Assembly (NCBI GenBank): GCA_900088475.1
Contig: FLMG01002824.1
Coordinates: 1,359-61,902, forward strand
Length of the DNA stretch: 60,544 bases
Direction: 5' to 3'
Origin: Hyphochytrium catenoides
Lineage: Eukaryota > Sar > Hyphochytriomycetes > Hyphochytriales > Hyphochytriaceae
A program made the translations under genes and the position numbers. Shown here piece after piece: positions 33,451 to 47,183 of the stretch (position 1 is the first letter of the stretch; the number at the start of each line of letters is the position of its first letter). The notes beneath the pieces are model-generated. The model saw only the letters and a list, made by a program, of their open reading frames with translations, searched no databases and was not told the origin of the DNA.

Positions 33451-36400
33451 CTAGCGGGAAACCTTGCTTCCCCTCCTCGCTGTCTCTTCCTCTTTCGCTA
33501 AGACGTCTGGAGAGAGTTTGCCAAGGCCCAAAGACAACATCTCATACTTCGTCAGAATGAGCTTCTGCAACGCCACTTTCCTTTTCTGGTTCCAGGCTCC
33601 TGACTGATCGACTAGAAAATAGTAGGCGGTGCGAGACTTCTCATCTTGATACCACCCGGTGGCTCCTTGGACAGTGCCTGCACGTTAACAAAGAGAGAAT
33701 TGCTTTAAGAGGACAGCCGGCGTGGCTGTGCTTTGCCATCAGGCAAGACCTTGAAAAGAAAACGCTGCGATGGACTTGGCGCAAAGTTTGGGACGAAAGA
33801 GGATGGCAAAGCTCAGGGAGAACGAATAGATGAGCCAATTATTCGTGAAGGCAAGTGAGAGATAGTCAGGCAAAGATGCCGAGAAAGGGCTTCTTCACTG
33901 ATGACGATGAAGAGAGCAACGGTTCAGGACTGCCCTGGATAGAAATAGATAAACAATAGGTCAAGAAAGAATGAGGAGAGAGGTAGGAGAGAATCATTTA
34001 CCGGGCATGGCACAGAGGACTTGGCTGAGTCGTGCAGCCTCCAGTCGCCTCTTCTGGAACTGGACTCTGAGGTGCAGTCCTATCATCATTTTCACCATGG
34101 TCTCCCTGGCCTCTCTCCTCTCCGTCTGCTTCTGTCTGATCTCTGACAAGTAGGAAAGCTAAGGTGAGAGAAATCCATGGAGCAAGTTCAAGCCCTTCAA
34201 GCCAGCTACGTACTTCGAGCAAATCGGGTAGAGAGAGTGCTCATGGCCCACCGTCGAAGGGCAGCAGCGTGCTTATCCTTTTTCCGCTGCCTGAAGCGCT
34301 GAACATGACCTGCACCATGAGGAACCTTAGATAAGATCTGTGGCTGGATAGCGTTGGAAGGCAAAAGACGTAATCTTTCCATCTCTTTCATCTGGCCCTT
34401 CGTCAGGCTTCTTAGACTGTTCTCCCTCTCTCTCTCTTTTTCTCTCTCACACACACACTTCTCTCTCTCTCTCTATCCCTTGCTCATCGGTGTCTCTCTC
34501 TCTCCAACCGCGTCTCTCACACTCTCCATCCTTCTAGAGTCTCCTCATAACTCTCATATCAGGGTCCCTTTGTTCTCATGTACTTCTTGGCGAGTACGGA
34601 GGCGGCCTCTCGCTCGCCTCTCCCTCTCTCTGTCTCTCTTTAGCCTTTCCTATCTTTCCTCGCTTCCTCCCCCTCAACTCCCCATTCCCCCTCGGTTTCT
34701 TCTCATCTACCCTCGGTCTCTCCCTTCTTCTCCTCCTACTATTTCTTTCCTTATTGAGACGTACTTGCAAGTGCGCGCTTGATGATCCCGAGGTTGCGCA
34801 TCTGCTCCTTCAGTTTATACTGGCGGATCCTGAATGCACGTCGGCGTGCAACGTTTCCTCTCAGCACTCGCTGGATGTTGATCGCCGCCCTCTGAGAGCG
34901 GAGGAGGTCCTCGGTCCTCTGGCTTCTTCTCCTTTCTTCCTTCCTCTTCTTTAACTCTTGGTATCTTCTCCTGGCCGCTCTTCCTCGAGCTATGCGCTGA
35001 ATGTCGATCGCAGCCTCTTCTCGTCTTCGGCTGTCATTCTTCTCTAGCTCTTTCCGGTTAATCTCTTCTTGCTGTCTCTGCTTCTCTAGGTCTTCCCTCG
35101 CCTTACTATCTGCAACTTCTCTCCCCATATTCTCTGCTTCCTCATGCCTAACCTTCTCCTCTCTCTCTTTCATTAACCGCTGCTCGTCCTCTTTACTGGC
35201 AGTCTCTTGCTCTGTGCCTCTCGTCCTCTCATCCGTTCTCTCCGACTTCGTGATGTCTTGTTGAGTCTCGTTCCTTATCGGCTCTTGTTTGTTCCCATCT
35301 TCGTTACCTTCCGCTTTCTCTATCAAGACTTCTTTTCCTCTATCTTCGTCGGTCTTCTCTGCTGTTTCTTTCTTCTGTACTTTGGTCCTTTCCAGTCTCT
35401 TACTCTCTTGAATCTCTCTCTCTATCGCCTCTGGTTCCTCCGGCGTTTTGTTCTTCTGGGCTTGGCTTTCCAAGGCTTCTACGTCTCCATTCCTGTCCTT
35501 CTCGTCTTTTTGGGCTTTGTTCTCCTCCTCTGCCCTCACAGTCTCTATCCTTCGGATCTCTTCTGTTATGGACGGACGCCGTCTTTCCTCTTTGTTCTTC
35601 TCCTCCTGTGGGCTTTGTTTCTCTTCTCTCTTCTTCCTCCTTTTCTTCATCCTCCTGGGTCTGGCCCGTCTCCATTCGCTTTGTATGATCCTGGCTGCCT
35701 CCTCTTCCATTCTCCTCCTCCTCTCCGGAGCCGTTTTCACCCTGTCTCTATACCCTCTCCATACTCTTGCCACCTCGGTCTGGGCATTGTTTCTGAGATG
35801 CATTTCTCTCGTTCTATAGTGAGAGAGATACCATCGCCCAACTTTCCTTCTAGCTGCCCTTCTTCTCTTCATATGACGGCGGTGGTGTGGAAGATAAGCC
35901 CGAAGGGCTTGGCAAATAACTCCCAGGGCATACTCCTGTCCGAGATGCATGATAGTGAGAGAGGGAAGAGCCAGCTATTGATAGGGAGAGATAGAGTGGC
36001 ATGCTATGGGAGAGAAGAGTTATCCGTCGGAGGAGCCAGGTAGAGCTGCGACGTTCAAAGTAACGAGGTGTCCGCGCAAAAAGAGACCGCAGAACTAGGG
36101 GTGAAGACCAAGTTAACAAAGAGAGAAATATATGTGAATGCTACCGAGGAGGCAGAGTGAGCAAGTGTGATTCTGCTGATGGAGAGAAGCGAGGCTTGTT
36201 CTAGACAGAGGAGAGAGTGTGACTGGAGATAAGGAGATGGCCGGGAGAAGGAGAAGGAAGCTTGGTTACCTCCAATATCGCTCTCATTTCTATCTGGATC
36301 TGCTTCCTTGTACGGTGTCCTCTCCACACTCTTTCTATCTCTGTCGCACAAAGAGAGAAGAGAAGCTCTTCACTTTCTCTCCTTATATCTCTCCTCACTC

Positions 36401-37061
36401 GCCAACCTCTGAAGCACCGTTGCACTTCTATAGCGGCATTGCGCCGCAGGAGCTTTCGTCTCCTGGAATAGGCTCTGCAAAGAGAGAGAGGATCGTGAAT
36501 CATAGCAAAACAGAGTTCGAAGGAAGCCCACGGGAGGATAGGCAAGGTGCGTTAGACGCCATAAAGAGAAGACGAGGTACAGAAGACTACGCTAGTAGGA
36601 GAGCTTTGTGTGCAGCCAGTCCATCTGCTGCTTCTCCCATGGAATCATATTCACCTGAGATTCCTCCTGATCGTCAACATTGCTGCTCGCTCTCTTCTCC
36701 TCTGCCTGTACTGCTTATACTTCTTTCTCTCCCTATGCCCTCTATATAGCCGCTGAATATCTGTTGCACAGGCAGCTTGTCTCTTCTCTCTTTTCTTCTC
36801 CTGTGCTCTCCGGCGGCCGCGGTGTCCTCTATAGACGCGTTGTATAAGGATAGCCTTCTCCCTACGGCTCGCTTCTTTGCCAGCCTCTAGTTGACTTTCC
36901 TTGTGCTTGCAATACCTTAAGAGGTGGACCGGAAAATGGCAGTGAGGGGCAGGAGTGATGGCAAGAGCAAGCACAGCCCAAACAGGAGGATGAAGTAGGA
37001 TTTAGAGTTTTCTGATGGGACGCGGCTCCTTTTCTCCACCATTTCTGCCTTTCTGGTTGCT

Positions 37062-37111
<50 letters not shown>

Positions 37112-39868
37112 AGCACTTTCTCTTGATCAATCTCTCTCTCTCTATCTCTTTCTTTCTCTCTCTCTCTCTTTCTCTCTCTACCTCTGACACACATTATCCT
37201 TATGCCTTTTGCATCACCTTGAATAGCAGAGGAAGCCCCTGATTTGTCTCTGAATTTCTATAGCCGCAGCTTGACGGAGAAAGAGATGCATTCTCTTGCG
37301 AAAGAGCAACCGGCCCATATGACCTCTGATGGAGAAAGAAAGGGATGTAAGGTCAGGACGGAGTCAGTGCACGGGAAAGTCAGATCAGTTGCTCCAGCAC
37401 ATGGAGCTAGTAAACAACCGCGAGGAAAAGAGATAGAGAAAGAGAGAGAACTAGCAGCGTATGAAGAAGTTGAGTGACCTATTGAACTATTGGGCAGGAA
37501 GAAGAAGAAGAGCCTCTGACGTTCTTTTGAGTCAAAGAAGACACATAAGACCTCTCCTTACCGGTAGACTCTCTGCATGTCCACTGCAGCTCTAGTCTGT
37601 ACGAGCTGCAAGAGGAGAGGAAAAAGAGGGAGAGGGAGAGGCAGAAGATGAAGGAAGAGACAGGAGTTTTGGGGGTTGGAGAGAGAAGAAAAGAGAGAAG
37701 GAGGGACGAGAGGTAGAGAAGGGCGAGTCAGAATGAATAGACACCTTGAGGCATAAACAGACCGGGAGCCCTTTGAATGAAGCAAGCGGAACTTAGAAAA
37801 TAAAGGTTAAGACACTGAGAGTTAGACGTATCACTCTCGTAAGACAAAGGGAGAGATCAGGGCGCATCTTGAAGAAGAAGAGAAGCAACTGCAAGAGCGA
37901 CGAACAGGGGAAACCAGAACATGGGGGCACCAACCTGTCTCCTCTTGGCAACTGTCTTCCGTCTTCCTTTACTTCCCCTGAAGACCCTTTGTATCTCTCC
38001 TGCCGCGCCATCCTGGTCCCTTCTCCTTCTAAGCTTGGCCACTCTCTTTCTTGCCCTTTTGCCTCTCCACATTCTCTGAATATCCACAGCACTCTTTCTT
38101 CTTCTCTCTTTAGCACGAAGTCTCTTGCATAGGTTCCGAGCAAGAAATCCTCTCCCTAGTGCCTGAAGCAATCGGGCAGAGTCATCCTCTCGTATCAGCT
38201 GTTCCAGACCTATGGCGAGAAAGACGAGATGATAAGAACGCGAGACATGAAAGTGAGAGGATGACCGATACGATTGCCTAGGAAAGAGGACGCTAAGCTC
38301 TTTGAAAAGAAAGAAGGAGTCAGCGACCGAGACAGTGAAGAGTGAGACGTAGAAGAAGAAAAAAAAGCCAAGGAAAGTACCTGCTTCGCCTTGTGGCATA
38401 TCGTTAACAATTCTGTTAGAGAAGATCACTCGTCCTGAGCACCGCTCGACTGCAAGAACGTCCCATATACTTTGAGAGTCTTGAGAGTGAGCATGCAAGG
38501 GCGGACAGGGAAGTTCTGCCAGAAGGCCCTTCGACACCAGAACGGAGACAATCGCTTTTGAGGCATGATGCCTCTCCAGGTCTCTTGCCTTTCGTGCAGC
38601 CTGAACAAAGTCCAAGAGCAGAGGTTAAAGAAAAGAAGTGAATGGGAAGACCGCGCAGAGAAGAGAAAGACCATCCCGAGCTAATAGCAAGCAGGCTAGA
38701 GAGAGAGACGGCGAAAGAGAAAAGAGTTGACACGTTCTTTTCATAGAAGAATGGAGACCCAGTTCTTGGGCAACGTCACCTGGAGAGAAGAGCCTCCTGG
38801 CCCGTTCTCTTCGCCTTCTAACAACTTAGAGCCCAAGTTAGACGGGGGAGAGAGGATGACGTAGTACCGGTACCATCCTTCTCCTAGGTCTCTTTCCCAG
38901 TACATTGTATGGACAACAGGTCCTGCTGCTCCGTTCTGGCTTACTACTTGTGCCTCCACAAGGTTGGAAGAGGATATTGGATGAGTTGACCGAACGATCT
39001 CAGATGTCTGTCTGTCGCCTTTCTTAAGTCTCTCTGTCGAGGAGACACGTGTGACAGGAGAGATAGGGACCGCGCAATGTGGATCCAGGCGGCAGGATGG
39101 GTCTACCCATTGAAGGACAACCTGGACTTTCTTCTCCTTAAAGAGAGGGAACAGGTGCATCCTAAGGTTGATGCGATCTCCTAGAGCAAAAAGCAGAAAG
39201 AGAATGGGTGAGAGAGAGAGGCACAGCTGCAACCCGGTGAAGAAAGGGAGAGATGAAGAAATAGAAACAGAGAAGAAAAGAGAGGGAGGCTGAGAGAAAG
39301 AGAGAGATAGCTAGAAAGAGATGAGGTTAGAGTAAGATCTAGCCGGATTCTCCGGCAACTCAAATCAAAGTAGTCGAGAGAGATACAGCTAGAAAGGTAG
39401 AGTGAGGGAGTTGGCAGAAGGTAACGAGGTGGGAGAGAGAGACCCGCATTGCCAGGAGGTGTACGCCTCGCTGTCCCAACATATCCTGGAGCTGAGGCAG
39501 TCACAATGAGCTCTGGCGCTGGGGAGGACTGGACGTCCAAATGATAGGAACACCATCCATGATCGTTAGGAGTGACCTCGTACAGAGGTGAATGGCATCT
39601 GTGCGAGATGTAGAGCAGAATGTGAGACAGCCACATGGAGGAAGAAGATAGAGACAGAGAGAGTGGGTCGAGGAGCACTTGTAATAAATAGAACAGCGTT
39701 GGTAGGAGAGTGGAAAGTGGAGACAGGCAACAGACACAGGAGCTTGGAAAGAAGAAGGGAAGTGAAAAGAAGGGCTAGAGAACTTTGCTAGAAATAACCT
39801 AGCATCAAAGATGTACTTGCGAGAGAGAGAAAAAGAAAGAGACAGAGAGGAGAGAGAGAGAGGGAGAG

Positions 39869-39928
<60 letters not shown>

Positions 39929-42098
39929 AAAGAGAGAGAGGGAGAGAGAGCGAGAACGGACGTAGGCTCAATGCATGAAGTTGCTGTTACCTTAGAAAGC
40001 CTGTTTGTGAATGACTGTACGAGGAGTGGAAGCGAACGCGGATTAGGCGACGGGCGGCTTCCTGGCATCCCGAGACCTCCACTGAATAACTAAAGAGAAA
40101 GAGTAAGCACAAAGATATGAGGACACGGCAGGGGGATCGCAGAAGCCGAAAGGAAAAGACGGAGAGACGAGAAAGAGAGAAGAAAGAGTGTCTAAGGAAT
40201 AGAGACAACTAGACAAGGGATCAGTGCGTTCACGGTATAGGGCAGACACTCTATCACCCCAGAGAGGAAGCGAAAAAAGGAGAGAGACTTCGTCCCCTTG
40301 TCCCTATTTTTAAGGCTCCATGCCTAGGCCTTACCAATCCTTCCGATCTAACCGCCACTAGTCAAGACGGAGAGAGAAGGTGATACTGCCTCTTCAACAG
40401 TGTATCTCTCTCTTTCACTCTCTCTCTCTCTCTCTTTTTGTCTAAGCTCAACTTACATAGTCGGCACCACATATCTCCACAGAATCATGGAAGAGGGGCC
40501 TGAAGGTCTTCCTCCTCCTGACACCAAGTTCCAATCGTGGGCTGTGAAACAGAGACAGAGATTGTGACGCTGAAGAGGGAAAGAAACAGCAGAGTAGGGA
40601 GAGCGAGAGAGGACCGGATAGCGTGCAAGGAGGATGCCACTCGTCGAGCCGACGCAAATCACATTTTTCTCCAGTGTGCTGGCGAGATCATACAAAGAAA
40701 ATAGAGTAAGCGGGAGGGGGAGGGAGAGAGAGAGACGACAGAAATAGGTAGAGAGAGACCCGCGCGCGTGGGGAGAGATAGAGAGAGGAAAGAAAGATAG
40801 AGAGAGAAACAGAAAAGCGGAGGCAGAGAGAGAAGGAGAGATATCCAGTCAGTCAAACATAATAAAGATATGTTGTCTCTCTCAACAACCTCAGCCACTC
40901 ATTTATGGAAAAGTCTCTTTCTTCGTCGTCTTTCAAGGTCTCTTTCTTTATGAGAACACTGACCTGGTGACTGTTATAGAGTCTGGAGAGCGGGCCTTAT
41001 GGCTTCCAAGAGCACCTCCAAAGGGCTTCGCGGGAGATGGTGCTGCCCAGTGGGCGGTCTTCTCTCCTTGAGGAGACGCAGAGAATGAAAGAGTAGAGGT
41101 AGCTTCTCCTGCTTTTCCTCCTCCGTCCCCTTCCCCAAAAAGTCCAAAGAGCCCCTGAACTGGCCAGCCAAGGGCCATCGTCCAGGTATGCGGCGACATC
41201 GAGCGGATGACAGAAGTGTTAGAGAGCAGAGCTCCCGTCCTGTGGGCAGAGAGCAGTTAGGAAGAGCAATTGGGATCAGAGAAAGAGAACAGAGGTTGCA
41301 AGTAAGGGGAGAGAGAGAAGAGAAACCAAGAGAAAAAGAGCTCCTCTTTCTTGCCTCTTTGCTTACCGTGCCTCCCAGTAGAGCACCTCCCTTGTGCTTG
41401 TTGTGCATTGCAGGATAGCGCTATCCTCTGACCAGTCAAACTGGAGAACATAACCAGAAGCTTTGCTTACGCACTGGGCAACCTCTCTCACTTCTCCAGG
41501 ATGTGGAGTAGAAGAGGAGAAGGGAGAGTCTGCAGAGTTAGAGCTGGAAGAATGAAAGAGGAAGACGGACAATATTCCATCTCTTCGAGCCACCGCTAGC
41601 AGTCTACCGTCAGGAGAGAACTTCAGAGCCTGCACAGCCTTTGAAATGGTCTTGCGGCTGACACTAGAGCAAAGAGGAAGAGTCAAAGGAAGAGATGCGA
41701 CCAGGGAAGGGGTAGACAGGTTGAAGGCTAGCGATGAAAAGAAGACAGAGCAGCAGAAGTTGTAGCTCCAGAAATTAGGGCTTTCGGGAGCGTAGCAGTT
41801 GGGCCAGTGCCAGCATTATAACGGGACCAGAAGAGTAGCTGGCACCGCTTAAAGGGTCTAAAGAACGAGAGGACACAGCCTGGACAGAGATAAGAATGTG
41901 CTCTGACCTCTGAGATTGCTCCTGCCGTCCGTCTGGCTTTATGGTTCCTGGTGCGGAGGGCCCTGACCCTAAGCATATAAGGGCAAATAAAAGGCTTTAA
42001 CTCCTAGTAGTGCTGGCTGTGGCAAGCCGTAAGGGGCACAAGTCCCGCAGACTCTTTCATCTCTTCGCATTGCTTGTGCTTCGTCGTCTTCCCTCTTC

Positions 42099-42155
<57 letters not shown>

Positions 42156-45100
42156 ATAGTTCTTTTTCGTTCTACCCGCTTCCAATGTTCCTTGTAGCGT
42201 GACTGATACATCTCTTCCTCTCGTTATCCCTTCCTGCCTGTCACCCAGGGCCTACCATCCTCAAGCCTTCAGCTGCACCAGTCTCACCTTCATCAGTAGG
42301 AGGGCACAGCTTCCCCATTTCTCTTAGTTCTGCGGCAATATACTCTTTCCTCTCTACCTCCTCCTCCCTCAATCGCAATCGGAACAGAAGGATGAATCCG
42401 TCCGCACCTCCGACAGCCAATAGTGAGCCTTCAGATGTCAGTGCCAGGCATTTCGGAGCACATTTCAGAGGAAGGCGCAGGAGGGCGCAACCTTCAGTGT
42501 CCGTGCTCCAGACGCGAAGCGTTCTTAGTAAGACAAGAAGCGAGAGTGACGGAGAAATTGAATGGTGAGTGAGGGAGAGAGAGAAATCCTGAGCAGAAGA
42601 CAGATGAAGCAATGGGAAAGAGAACCAGGGGTAGGACGGAGATAAACAAGGGCGATTTAGCTATGAGACGAAGAGCTCTCTACCTATCAAACATGCCGCA
42701 GGTGATAAAGATCGGCGCATCGCTGTGAGAGACGACTGCCGTGACGGAGACCCCGTGATATTCTAGCAGAATGTCTGCCCGGCACTGGATCAATGAGAAG
42801 ACCTGCTGTGAATGGGTCCGTCCAGCCCATCTATCGGCTCTCTCCCTCTCTTGAACTACTTTCTCTCCTCTCAGTAAAGGAAGGAATTCCGATAAGCTGA
42901 GCCTCACCATGCCATGAATCTGTGTAGGAAGAATGAAGGAGAGTGGTGGAGAGAAAGAAGGAAGGGAGGAAGACAAAGAGAGAAGCGTAGAGCCAGTGAC
43001 GGGGAGCGCGGCCTCTGCTTTGGGGCCATTCATAATGGAAAACCGGATGACGACCAACACCTCAGGATTTATGCGTCTGCCATCTCCGAGCTGGCCCAGG
43101 GAAGTTAAGGGACAGAAGAGGAAATGAGGGAAGAGAAGAGTGAGAGAGAGAGAGAGAGGGAGGGGGAGAGAGATGTGAGAGTTCATCGTTGGCTGGACGG
43201 AGACGTCACGAGTCAAACTAGAGAGAAAAGGGTAAAGTCTTCGGAAAGACGAAAGAAGACACGAGCTCTAAGAGTTGATGGGCCGTTCTTTCTTTAGTTT
43301 TCTGGTCCTTTCCTTTCTCCTCTCTCACCTTCCAGACAGTGAAGGTCCCGTCCTTTGCTCCTATTAGAAAAACTGAGAGTGGCGCAGGAAAAAAAGAGAG
43401 ACATGACACTGCCGACTTAAGACGAGGAAGGCGAAACAAGAGCTGTCCGCCAGGTTGCCACGGAGTAACGCTCCCGCTCCCGTGACCCTTTGACGTTTCC
43501 GTCCCATCTTCTAAAGCATCTCCCTCTCCGTATCTCTCCTGTAAGGCAAGGGAGGCAAGAGTGAGGTGGAGTTAGTGTGAGAGAGAGAGTGAGAGAGAAA
43601 AGACAGCTTATTGACGAAGTGGAGACGAAAGTATGAGAGAAACCAAATGAGATGAGAAAGGATAACTGAGGGGTGGGAACGAGGGATTGCTCAGGGAGCC
43701 GCTAGAGATAAAAGAGAGACAGAGAGAGAGAGAGAGACAGAGAGAGCGTAAGTGAGGATAGCCAGGCTGTCAGGCAAGCTAGAGAAGCGCACGGTCGAGC
43801 CTAAGGAAGTGAACGAAGAGAGAGGTCACGTAGTCCCTACCTCTCTCTGGTGTTGCCACAAAGTGACGTCTCCTCCTAGGGTGCCGACAATCAAAATGCT
43901 TGACTGGTGGGGGTAGGGAACGCAGAGGACACTGAGGAGAGAGGATTCGACAGGGGAGAAAAGAGAGAGAGAGAGAGAGAGAGTAATCAAGGGTTAAGGA
44001 ATGATGATAGTACGTACTCCCGTCCGTGGCACAAGCTCCTCTTTGTCTCACCTCTTCACACATCATTTCTCTCTCACTCTCCTCCCTGGCTTGGACACTC
44101 TATCTTACTCGTTCGCCTTTCTCTCTTGCTATACCGATTTGTTACCTGGTAATAGTGTTGTCTCCCTTGCTGCTAATCATCTGCATCTCGCCTTCTAAAG
44201 CCCATGACATGTCTCTTTGCCGGCTGGTCGGCCGCAGGCTTAGAGAGTGGCAATTGGAGAGAGAGGACAAAAGTGAGGAAGAGAGAGAGGAGAGAGAGAC
44301 TAATAAATGCCTCGACAGTTTAAAGCAGAAGGGCCGCACCTTAGAACTTCAATAAAAAGTAGCGTGGCCGAAGGGAAGAGGAATCATCTAGATAGATATG
44401 CGCAGAGAAAGAGAGAGACAAAAGGAGAGAGACCCCGAGAGAAAGAAGAGAGAAGAAAAACAGGGAAGCAAGAGAGAAAGGAAGGAGAGGAGTAGGGAAG
44501 AAGGCGTACGGGACCAAGGCAATGCACCATACTAGAGGAGAAGAAGAGAAAAGAAAACTATCCCAATTGAGAGGAAAGATGGGCGGCGCTTACAGATCTT
44601 TGTGTTTCCTTCCTCTGCCTCTCGCTTGGGCTGTCAGCACCCAGAACTTGATAAAGTGCTTACCTAAGGAAAGGATGAACAGTGAAGGAAAGTGTCCACG
44701 CAGACAATATCGAGAGAGTCAGAGAGAGAGAGAGAGCTTAGAGAGTATTCGGTGCATGGATGATGAAGGAAATTAGCAAGGCGTGGAAGAGAGAGAGAGG
44801 GGAGGACATTCCTTGGCGACAGTATAACGAAGAGTGCGAGAGAAAGAAGACCAAGAGAGAGAGAGAGAGGGAGCAAAAGAGAGGGAAAGAAAAGGTTGCC
44901 GATTGAACAGTCCAAGAGAAGGATAAGAGTAAAGCTCTCAGGGAGGTGACGATAACTTGAGCTAAGAGTCTAAAGCCCAGTCGAGACAAACAGATCGGCA
45001 GAAAGAGTGACATGGAAAAGGAGAGCAAGGCGTTGGCAAAAGACAAGGATAACGCTGATGAGATGAATGCTTTGGAAAGACAGCGTTATAAAGAGAGAGA

Positions 45101-47146
45101 CAGAGAGAGAGATGGGAGGGAGAGGAAAAGAGAGAGAGCCAGATCTAAAGTGAGAGAGAGAGTGAGAGAACTGGGAGAGGTGATCACTACCGGTTGAGAA
45201 GAGACAGTACTGGGAGGTGGCGCCAGCCTGAACCGCTTCGCGCTTATTTGGAAGAGAGAAGTTGAAAGGTGAGAAAGAGAGAGTGGATGTCGGCTGTGAA
45301 GAGTTTGCCTCCACGAGACAGAGAGCCTCCCCTTTGGTCCATAGCCAGATCACGACAAGTGGGAAAGACATGGAGAGGGAAACAGGAGGGGAAGAGGAGA
45401 AAGTCTCTCTCTCTTCCGCACCACAAAGAGTAGCAAGAAGATCTCCGTCAGGAGAGAAGCTCAAACTGATAATGTTCTGGAGAAGCTTCGAAGGAGGAAG
45501 AGAAAATGCCGATTTCCCTCTCTCTAGGCCTGAAGACACCGAGCACTGCTTCTGCCAAAAGAACGTGTGTCAGAGGATGAAAAGATCCGAGAGAGCAAGA
45601 GGATGAAAAAAAAAGATGAAGAGAGAGCCAAGCTCTTCCCCCGTCGACAATCATGAGAAAGGAGAGAGGAGACAGAGGACAAATGCTCCTTTATGCTTCA
45701 CCTTGCTATGCTAAACAAGAGAACCTCGTTTGAAAGAAGAGAGAAGGAAAGACAAGGGACACTGACAGCAGTAAGAGGTCAGCTTGTCTTACATCGTTAA
45801 ATCTCTTGATGACAGTCTTCGTCACTGCATCCCAGACAATAATGTGGCTTCTCTCCTCGGTTGTCTCTTCTCCTACCGCCCTTCTGTCTCTCCCTACTGT
45901 CTCTCTCCCTTCCAACCCTCTTTCAGCGCTAGCGATAGTCCTCCTGTCATGGCTAAGGGCCATGCAGCTGATCTCTCCTCGATGCTCGGTGAAGAGTCTT
46001 TGTGCTCCACTTCCAGGATGGAGGAGAACAGCAGCGCAAGATACCCAGAAGAGAATCTACAGGAAGAAGGAGATGACGATCAAGAAGTTAGCAAGGGACA
46101 AGTAGGACGAAGAGAGGAAAAAGAGCTGAGACGGATACTGGTAGAGAGGAAGAGGATATAGCTAACGGACAACGTAACTTTTCCTAAATAAGTGACAGAA
46201 GAGGAAGGACTCAAAAAAGATGAGGAGAGAANNNNNNNNNNNNNNNNNNNNNNNNNNNNNNNNNNNGAGAGAGAGAGAGAGAGAGAACGACAACGGACAC
46301 GGTGACAGAGAGCTAAGGCACTACAGACAGCGTGGACGAGGAACAAGAAGAGAATCGAGATAGGTGAGTGCCTTCAGCGGGAGAGAGGCAGAAAGAGGAA
46401 AGTAGAGAAGAAGCTTTCCTATTCCTATTAGAGTTAGGAAAGGAAGAGAGGAAGGGAAAAGAAGAGAGAGAGACCGAGAGGTTATCCATGGCCCCACCTC
46501 TCCCGTGCAGACTTGGAACATCATGGGATTCGGAGGCATTCCTTCCTGGGCCGCTGAGCCATGGACTCTCTGTGGCTTTAGAAAGCTGTCCGGAGGAGAA
46601 GAGTCCACGGCCTGTGAAGTCCACTCGGGAGGATAGACAGCATTCTTGCACTCTGGGTACCTGGCGTGAGTGAGAGAGACAGAGGGAGGAGTGGAGAAGA
46701 GAGAGGAAGGGGAGAAGGAGAGAGAAGTGTAAGAGGGAGACACAGCGGTTTAGAGAAAAGAAACAGAGGAGTCGGAGAGCGCCGGAAGTTTTAAAGGTGG
46801 ACAAGGCAAGGACTGCATCTTAAAGAAGATCTTTAGAGAATCTAGCGGTAGAGGGAAAGAGAGAGAGAGAGAGAGCAGAGAACTAAGAGAGAGAGGAAAA
46901 TAGAGAGAGCAAGAGAGACAGAGACAGCGACAATAAAGAGTGAGGAAAGAGAGAAAGAGGGGAGAGCGATTAGAATTAAGGGCAGAGGGATTGACTTACC
47001 GCACGCCTCCTCCTCCTCCTACCCGCACGCCTTCAGAGACTTGCCCAGCGCTTGGCTTCGATGGGTTGGACGCCAGCCGCGGTAGCTTCGCGGGAGAGCT
47101 CCTACGTATGATGACAGGTTGCCGAGGAAGAGATGAACGGAGAGAG

Positions 47147-47183
<37 letters not shown>

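Noticed and set aside
33451-38615. A separate ASPM-like IQ gene starting near 38.6 kb
   Set aside because: No start codon with a leader or promoter space is visible. The phase-0 junction to the upstream exon favours one gene, but this is the main alternative to the fusion.
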